A stretch of DNA of 64,000 nt from Pomacea canaliculata. Its lineage: Eukaryota; Mollusca; Gastropoda; Architaenioglossa; Ampullariidae. The position numbers and the translations under genes are program-made. Shown piece by piece: positions 56,036 through 64,000 of this stretch; position 1 is the first letter of the stretch, and each line of letters opens with the position of its first letter. The notes below the pieces were generated by a model. The model had not been told where the DNA came from and searched no databases. It saw only the letters and a program-made list of their open reading frames with translations. The stretch spans positions 27,306,449-27,370,448 of the forward strand of contig NC_037590.1 in NCBI RefSeq assembly GCF_003073045.1. Reading direction: 5' to 3'.

Positions 56036-59000
56036 CTACTGCATGCCCTCTGGTTTTTTACCTCCATGGAATTCTTCTATGCAAAGGTGACAGCTCCAAT
56101 TACCTGTTGCAAAAATAAAAGAATTGCATGTGTGTATATAAACATAGAAGGTAATGGGACTTAAAATTTCAGCTGGAAAAAAAAACTTTTAATAATGAGT
56201 GTCAAGTTCTAAACAATATTGATATCTGTTGTCAGTAGTATTAGTTTTGCAAGGAACAAAAGCCCCACAAAAGATGCTTTGATATTCATATATTTCGTAT
56301 ATGTAGATTCCTTGATATACTTCAATAGCCTGAGAAACATCTTACCTTCAGGAGGCTCTGTTAGTGGTGGGGTAAGGCAATACATATGATAGCCACGATC
56401 ACAGTCATCACAAAAGAGCAGCTGATCCTGAAAAAAAAAGTTAACTTAAAAAATAAATCTTCCAAATAGCAATACAGATTCCAATAAAACAGATCTAAGA
56501 AAAAAATTAATAACTTAAAAAAAAGAGAGGGGAACACAACAAAAAAATACAAAAAAATAAATACTGCAGGTCAAGTTGGCAACATCTAACCATCTGATCT
56601 AAGGAGGATTTTCGGAAGGTCCCAGCTTTAAAGTAAAAAATAGCTAAACACGAATATTTTTAGAAAGACAGCCCTCCTTAGAAACAAACTGAAGTTACAT
56701 GGGATAAGCCTTCAGCCTTATGCTGTCTTAGAAACGATAACATTTTATTTATCCCAGAGGGCAATTCAGGGCACTCCATATAAAAGCACAAAACAATACC
56801 ATAACCTATTCATATCCACCAAACAGACTCATGCATTTATGTTTCAGACAGCTGGATTTATTTGTACTCGGTTACATTCAGAAGACACAAGGCTGAAACA
56901 ATGAAGGACGACAAATACAACAAAGACTAGCTATTTCTAAGTTTTTAAACTATACCAATCTATCTTTCCCTCAGGGCTTCCTCCCCAAACACTTTCAACA
57001 GATGCTATTTCAAAAAAGGGAATAAGGCAAATGTGTATGACAGTCATAGGAAAAAACTTGCCAGTCATGCATTTGTAAAAGACACACCTGAACAGTTTTA
57101 AAAAGCAAGAAAAAAAAAAACAACTTGACAAATATTTAATAAAAATGAAAAGTTTAAAATGACATTTTCTTGGAAGTCATTTTTCCTTGGTTTTCTATAT
57201 ATTTCTACATTAACTCACATGAGTCACTTTGTAGACCATTGGTTACAATAGCACACCAAGTGCTAAGATCACTGCTTAAGGTGGTGTTCTGAAGGGCATT
57301 CAATATTTTTCTTGTCCATTTCTATAAGTAGACTAAAGGATGTAACTCTGTGTAATGCATAAAGAAATCAGCCTTCTGCAGCTACATTTCTTGGCATAAT
57401 TACTTGATTCCTGGTAGTAATTTAGAATTTTCTAGACTTAGTCATTGCCTTTCAAAGTGGCAAGTCAGAGATTAGATGTTTCACATCAATTCTCAGCACA
57501 AAAAGTACTTGAACTTATTTTAGATTCATTATGGATCATCTCACATGTATTGTTGACACATAAATTTGATTTTTGGCAAGATTTGTGGTGACAGGACCCA
57601 GTTTGGTGTAATAGCCTACATCATGGCTATTTTTTTAATCCCATTTACTTACCTTTCAGGATATCTAGCTATGACAAAAAAACAAGCTTGAAGAAAATTC
57701 AGTTAAGAAAATTTGGATTCTACTAATATTTATGTAGAAAAACAAAAACTACAGCTGTACTTTACATGGTTAATTTTTTTTTAACAATTTTTTTTTAAAT
57801 GATAAAAATTCATGTGTCCAGGGAGAAAAGCCTGTGCCAAAGGGACATGACTGGCAAGTTAAAATCGGAGTCCATCAGAGCAGTCTCAATAAAGGCCCAA
57901 AGTGAAGAATTCCTGTTTAGTTCAAACCCTTAACTAAAATCAAGGAAAATTAATGTAAATTAAAGGAATGTACAATCACAGAAGGGCAGCAATATCATGT
58001 TTAACATAATATCTAAGCTGTTTATTGCTCAGTATATCTATCGCAAAACACGGCATCGGCATTAGATATTAAGTGGTTTCGCCTGAAGGGTATGCAACAT
58101 TCTAAGTTATAACATCACAAAATGATTTACATCATTGTCTGAAGTACCACAAAGACCACAGGACTTGCACTCAATACACTGCCAGGGATATTTCTTCACA
58201 GAAATTATCATATTGTCTGTAAACTGCAAGCAAGATGGATGTCCTGAAAAAACAGCATAAGAAAAGCAACTCAAAGAAATGCAAGTGATATGCTTGAACT
58301 GACCTAGCTACCACCCTAATCTGCGGTCCCACAATAAATGAAAAATATTAGTTTATACTGTTGGTGTCAGGGTAATCATTCTTCAAAACTGCCTGCCTGG
58401 GTCATTCATGAACATGCCAAAATACGTGACACAAAACTGTCATCAACACAGATTCACAGATGTGTTCTTGTATTAAGACATTTGTGCATATCAATCAAGA
58501 ATATTTCAAAGAATGCTTATGCAAGTTTTCATTTGTGCAAATGTGCACATACACTTAAAAAAATAAATGTTCAGACTCGCAGATGCCAGAAGGCATCAAT
58601 GAGCAGGGCTCAAAACACACCATATTTATGTCTCAGTTGGGATTGAAAAAGAAAAAGCCAAGTTGACTAGGACAGGGTAGGGCAGCAAATAATGAATAAA
58701 GCATAATTTTTCACACAACTTCATGAATAGTAGAAATGCTTTAAGTTCATAAAAGAAAATCTACCAGATTTGGAAAACATGTATTACTTCAAAATTAATG
58801 ACTGTACTGCCTCTAAAGGACTTACCTAAATTTGTGTGCATATAAAGAATACGTATAATTGATGCACAAATCACGCTCTACATACTTTTACAAGATTTAG
58901 CATGTTTCTTATTCTTTAAGTTAAAATAAGGAACTGATATTTTATGCCCTCTGTGGAAACGGGAGAATGAATTTAAAAAAAAAACACTTGAAGACCAATA

Positions 59001-62000
59001 TACATCTATACAGGCAAATATATAGATGTGTTCACCTGAGCGCCCACAATCACTGCATGAAACAAGATCCTCTGCCTGCAGTGTTTTTTTGTTCTCAGCT
59101 GAGTCACCCAAGCAGAAGTCACAATAGTTGTTCGCAGAAACTTTTGGATCTATACTGGAAGATGCTGCTGTTGTAGATACTGATGGCTTGGCTGTGTGTC
59201 AAAAGAGAATCAGGTTTTATTAAGATATAGAGAGAACACACATAAACCATACTTCTTAAACTATTTAAATTAAGATTTCTTAAAACATGAAAGCTGTACA
59301 ACTTTTAAAATAATCACAAATTTTACAAATGAAGAAAAAATTATCAGTAAATGTTGCTCAAATATTTTGTCAATAATCTTGGGTTGTTTTTATACACAAT
59401 TTCAAACCCACCAAGATAAGTAGCTGTTTCACGCTCTTTTGTTGTTGTGCGGTTTGCTCGTGGTGGTGGTTTAGGTGAAGGGGTGCTGGCTTCATCATCC
59501 ATCAGACCATTGTGGAAATGAGTATAATGATATGCCAAGCCTGGTCTTGTTTTATAGCGTGCACCACAAGCTGGGGAAGAAAGTCTTGTTAATAATCCAT
59601 GTACAATTGTGCAAAAGTAGACAATGTAGTAAATTGAGACGTTACTGATTTTACAAACAATACAAGCATAAGGGTGCTATGGCCAGAATAAGAAGTTGGT
59701 TAATATACTAGTTAGTATGATCTTTGATCTTTCCCTTAGATAACAGTAGCAGTATTATATAGGTTGCAGTGTGTTACTCAAATTTATATACAAAACCAAG
59801 TACTTCATTATCTACGTGAAGTCACAGAACCATTTGTTCTGATCTCACTTTTGATTAAGCTAGTCATATAGCTAGGGATGCATATGCAAGAAACTTAAAT
59901 GAAGAACAGACCAGCAGGTCAACAGGTTGTAGGGCATAAACAGCCAGACCTCTATGCCTTGAAATAACCCTGATCAGGTTGCCAGTTGTGGTGATCTGAT
60001 TCAGTGGCCTGATTTTCAAAACACATATGATAACCTTCTTGAAACTTATTGATAATATGTACTTTTGCACTGGGTTCAAGTTCTCAAAACTTGGAGAAAC
60101 TGGGAAACACTGATGGGAAGAGAAAGAAAACTTTTCTGCATACATGGGCACGCACAAGAGATGATAACATCTTTTTTTTAATATATCAATTAAAAGCATT
60201 ACAAACCTTCACAAACATATGGTTTTTCCTTGTCTTCAGCATTTGGATCTTTCTCAATTTTCCTTCGGCCACGTGAACTCTGAAGAAGTTTAAGAAAATA
60301 TCAGGAAACTGATAATAAGATAGACTTTCTTTATCCCACAGGGTCATCAGTAGTAGCTCTATAAGGAAGCAAGGGACAGAAGCATACAGCGTACCAACGA
60401 TCAACACAACAATGCATTCATACCTGGACCCTCATACAATTATGATTTCCGACATCTACATTAATTCTCAGTTTGAAGACCTGGACTGTCTCAATAACTC
60501 TGACACACGTGTATACAATTCAAACAATTCACAATTCTAACAGCTCCTTAAAAAAATTAAAAAATCAGAAAGACAGAACACCTGGTATACGAGATAAATA
60601 AATAGCTGGAAAAAAACTCTGGGAGATGGAGAAAGAAGTCATCTTCTGGAGAAGGAACACGGGATAGAGAAAGAAGAGGGGCAGTTGAAACTTCTTAACA
60701 ACAGCTTGAGTGTTAGTATCCCAGTGATGTCTACCATCAAAGATGGTGCTCAGGTACTTAAATGTGTTGACCTTGCTGTCATGGATGATAGTTAAGGGAC
60801 TTGAAAAATTCCAACGGAAATTAAAGACAATTTCCTTGGCGTTACTAACATTAAATTATAAGACATGTCATCATGGCAGGAGATAAATGAATCCAAGGCT
60901 ACACCAAGAGTGTCTACTGGCCTAGTAAGAAGACAGAACAATGCAGTGCCATCTGAGAAATGACAAGATATTGCCCTTTGTGGTTAAAGTGACAGCAATT
61001 GGTATACAGGATAAACAAAAGCAGGGATAAAGCAGCCTTAGGGTGACCTGGTGCACTTTATGATGGAGTCAGATAAAGGGTCAGTAACAACTATTCTATA
61101 CTGCCTGTTAAGCAGGAAGTGAATTATTCAGGACACCTGCTGATTGTGAAGAAATCAGCAAACAGCAATCTTGTATGAGAATGTGGTATCTAAAGGTGTT
61201 TATACAGAGTATCAAGGATAAACGGATTTCATCTGATAAGCAAACTGCATTGGGTCAGATATTTTTTTAGTGGTGCTTCAATGATTTTCTTTAGTACTTT
61301 CATGACCAACAATGTTAAGGATACTGAGCAATAAAAAAATACAAAAAAACAGAAAAGACATGAGTTAACAGAAAAGAAAGAAAACCATATATTCAAGAAC
61401 AAAAAAATAAAAGCAAGCACACATACAGCATCTATTTAAAAATGGCAAAAAGCATTAAAGCTATCAATACTGAAAAGAAATCTAATCAACAAGGTGATAT
61501 GTCAATCCATGTAGGCTTGTCTGCAAACTGCTGTTAAGTTTTAAACCCTTTCTTAGCAGATGCCTATATAGTATATCCCATTTAGCTTTGTATCTTTTTG
61601 CATCATACATTATAAGAAGAGAGGTTATATGCTATGTAAATAAAAATACCCATGCACTTACAAATTTGTGATTATATTCCAATCTTACTTTTGAGACAGC
61701 AGCTTTCTTTCTCTTGCGACCTCTCAGCTGATCCTCATAGTCACTGATATCAGACTGGTCATCAACCATCTCACCAGCATCTGGAGGTTCTCCAATACCC
61801 TCCAAGTCATCATACCACTGGTCCTGGGAGTCCAGTTTGTCATCATAGTAATCATCCAGACGATGAGCTGGGTTTTCCACAGCACTAATTGGATGCATGT
61901 CTAAAACATACAAGAAAGCATTCAATACATGAAGTGCATGTGCTATTTAAGTAAGTTCCTGATCTTTAGTGAACAGACTTTTAAGAAACATTTAAGCGAC

Positions 62001-64000
62001 TTTATAGAATTTACTTTGTAATTGAGGAAGTGCTCAATTCTCTCAATCCCACCCAGAGAATTGTAATATGTCAAGAACAGATCTGAGCTGTTTAAGCAAA
62101 TAAAGATAAAAGTGGCTCTGTGCTTGGAGACATTTTCCAACACCTGTTTCAGCACTCTCTGGATTGATACTCAATCCTTTCTGCATGGAAACTGATTACT
62201 ATTGTACCAGTTCCTAAAAGCTCAGCATCTTAACTGTTGCCTTAACATCAGTAGTTATGAATATACTGGAGAAAATCATGATCAAACTTACCTGCCTCCC
62301 CTGTCTCAATATCCCCAACTTTACTTGCAAGCCTTATTTCTGAGGCAAAATATGACCGTTTTTTCTTTTTCCATCTTTTTGCTGGATATGAATAGATCTG
62401 CCCAAAAGATCTGCCTGTAATAAAAATAATTTTGAGACACAAATTAGCCAATACATTAGCTACAATTTCAGTACTGTTTAAAGACCAAACATGAATTATT
62501 GCTACTTGTTTCAAACAGAAATAGAATGCCATTGTTTTCTTAAGGACTCTCCACTGTAGTCAACCTGCCTAATGTGTCAAGTTATAGTCACCCATGCGAT
62601 TTCTTTAAGCTAAGTTACTATCCCATTCTAAAACAAAAAGGTATGAAACTGTCTTCTTCTCTGGAAGAAGATCTGGATACTTTGTTATGCCGATAATATG
62701 ATCTGCAGTGGCATTATTAAGCCTAAACATCATGTAATTTTTATCTAATATGCTTAATTTGTACCATGTAAGAAAGCATTTTATTAAACAAACTGAATGA
62801 CAATTGTTTTACTTAAATACACAATTTGAAAACATTGAATACTCTGAAACTGCAGTCAAGCATCTTCTCTTTCCCATTTTCGATGAAAAATAAATGATCT
62901 GATCTATAAGTAGTTTACTGTTTTAAAGGCATAGTAAGATTCTCATTCTGTTGATTTTTACTTCCATGATATATCAGGTTGTTGCAGAAGCAGAGACACT
63001 TCCAATCACTGGCCTAAGCTAATCTCAAAACAGCAATTATGTCGTAAACGCATTAAGCTGTAGCCTAACAGCATCAGTTTGCAGCTTAAGCCACTATAAT
63101 TTGTCAGACAACGGAAAAAATTTGATTGTAAATTTCACAGCACTTATTTCTTCTGCTCTGCATGCCGACCACTACAGAATGAGAGGAGATAACATTGTTG
63201 AGATTACCAGAGACCTCACAGGCTAGCTACTAATTTTATAATTAGTAAATGACACACTTTATTTTCTATGTCTTGTACTTAAGCATTCTATACAGAATGA
63301 GTGACAAATTCTGCCTATAAAGCCTTCGAAGCAAAGCTTAATGCAATAAGAGTAGCTCTAACAGTAAATCAAGTTTACAAACTATGTAAGAAGAATGCAT
63401 GTGTAACACAAATAACCTGGGTATCTGTATCTCCTGGGTTGAAATAGATCAGTATGTTTTTGTGCTACACCAGTCTGAGAGTCAATGAATGGCAGTCGCA
63501 TCTTTCGTTCACAAGTGAGACGAAAGTTAAAACTGGCTGTGTGCTCAACAGCCTCCTTGTAAAACTGCTCATTGCCCAGGCTACAAAGAAAACAAAAAAA
63601 GAAAATGTATATTTCAAAGAAGAAGAATTCATTTTCCAAGTGACATTACACTAGGAATATGACTTGATGTTGGCCGCCACTTACTCCACAAATATCAATC
63701 ACACATGCCACTACTCACACTATTGTTTGTACACCCACAAAATTATTTTTTCTAAATGTACATGCAAACATACACACAGTCTCTCTCTTTTTTACTTTCC
63801 CTCTCTCCCTTTTTTCCACATACTTAATACACTACCCACCCATTTCTGAGTCACCACAGATACCAAAACACATGCGAGAAGGCACATATGGAAACTTGCT
63901 TGCACACTTGCACTATACATGAACCCTACAGACTACAAGAAAACACACATGACTATTATTAGTCCTGATGTGCTTACTGCTTCAACAAAGAAACTGTTTC
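56036..64000 (-). CDS. DPF2: DPF/BAF45-type double PHD finger protein, 10 exons seen, 5' end outside the window
   Basis: Exons on minus: 64000-63978 (partial), 63580-63417, 62414-62292, 61900-61689, 60279-60207, 59570-59412, 59191-59036, 58243-58131, 56427-56346 and 56103-56036. They give 390 codons in one frame. In order: a Requiem-type N-terminal domain ([28 protein letters not shown]), an acidic linker with a basic RGRKRKK, a C2H2 finger ([21 protein letters not shown]), and tandem PHD fingers ([38 protein letters not shown], then [19 protein letters not shown] and WSCHLC). In animals DPF1-3 are BAF (SWI/SNF) subunits whose PHD pair reads acetylated and unmodified histone H3 tails. DPF1, 2 and 3 cannot be separated; the symbol stands for the family. 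Confidence 0.93.
56104..58130 (-). other. DPF introns 8 and 9
   Basis: Introns around the small 82-base exon that completes PHD2. 56740-56930 holds a degraded LINE 3' end (TTTATTTATCCCAGAGGGCA on plus). Nothing else was recognised. Confidence 0.75.
56740..56930 (-). repeat. LINE 3' end remnant
   Basis: TTTATTTATCCCAGAGGGCA followed by ATTCAGGGCACTCC is the typical 3' end of an L2-like LINE in minus orientation; a related TTTCTTTATCCCACAGGG is at 60328. Confidence 0.45.
59036..59191 (-). CDS. DPF2: DPF exon with first PHD finger
   Basis: 156 bases encoding the Ser/Thr-rich linker and [10 protein letters not shown] through CSDCGRSG. It fits a phase 1 donor upstream. The upstream exon has two close GT donors (59411 and 59407); only the one after 59412 (GTGGGT) keeps this frame. 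Confidence 0.88.
60318..61290 (-). mobile_element. LINE relic in DPF intron 4
   Basis: The minus strand reads [13 protein letters not shown] and [20 protein letters not shown] and [18 protein letters not shown] (about 60845-60690), a post-RT region of L2-like LINEs. Further upstream is a degraded [16 protein letters not shown] box near 61045. 60328 (CTTTATCCCACAGGG) fits as the 3' end. Confidence 0.7.
63978..64000 (-). CDS. DPF2: DPF first exon, partial
   Basis: Reading from the edge, GAA-ACA-GTT and on gives ETVSLLK plus a split His codon before a GTAAGC donor at 63977. It continues in frame into [13 protein letters not shown] of the next exon, as in the N-terminus of DPF proteins. The start codon lies beyond 64000. 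Confidence 0.75.

Overview
The window is animal nuclear DNA. Genes are split by GT-AG introns into short exons inside AT-rich non-coding DNA full of decayed retrotransposons. There are no operons, ribosome binding sites or CRISPR arrays. Protein similarity and the repeat types (RTE, CR1/L2-like and RNase H-bearing LINEs, a tRNA-type SINE, short hAT elements) fit an invertebrate, most likely a lophotrochozoan such as a gastropod mollusc. That assignment is inference.

Four conserved genes were assembled exon by exon. (1) 8131-12757, minus: a MARCH1/8-type membrane RING-CH ubiquitin ligase, 3 coding exons, 253 codons. (2) 15632-21825, plus: DESI1, a PPPDE-family deSUMOylating isopeptidase, 5 exons, 207 codons, with catalytic His38 and Cys109 present. 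(3) 36570-53202, minus: PTEN, 9 coding exons, complete from start codon to C-terminal PDZ ligand. (4) 56036-64000, minus: a DPF/BAF45-type double PHD finger chromatin protein, all exons except the 5' part of the first, which runs off the window. MARCH8 and DESI1 are divergent, DESI1 and PTEN convergent, and PTEN and DPF in tandem. Nothing suggests the four share a pathway; their roles are membrane protein ubiquitination, SUMO removal, PIP3 signalling and BAF chromatin remodelling.

Region by region: 1-8130 is downstream of MARCH8 and may hold its 3' UTR, with RTE and RNase H LINE fragments. 9361-12658 is MARCH8 intron 1, with an RTE copy, a SINE-like stretch and half of a hAT element. 12758-15631 is the shared upstream region and holds a larger RTE relic. 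21826-36569 between DESI1 and PTEN is the most repeat-rich part. The PTEN introns hold several LINEs, a MITE and a nested cluster in intron 1. 53203-56035 is the PTEN upstream region and the 3' flank of DPF.

No new gene system was found. The points most worth checking are two single-base frame breaks in otherwise well conserved PTEN exons (6 and 8), a moved intron that splits the PTEN P-loop, two 42-43 bp RTE micro-insertions with target-site duplications, a 173 bp SINE with a 14 bp duplication, and two short hAT elements with 8 bp duplications, one of them inside an old LINE.
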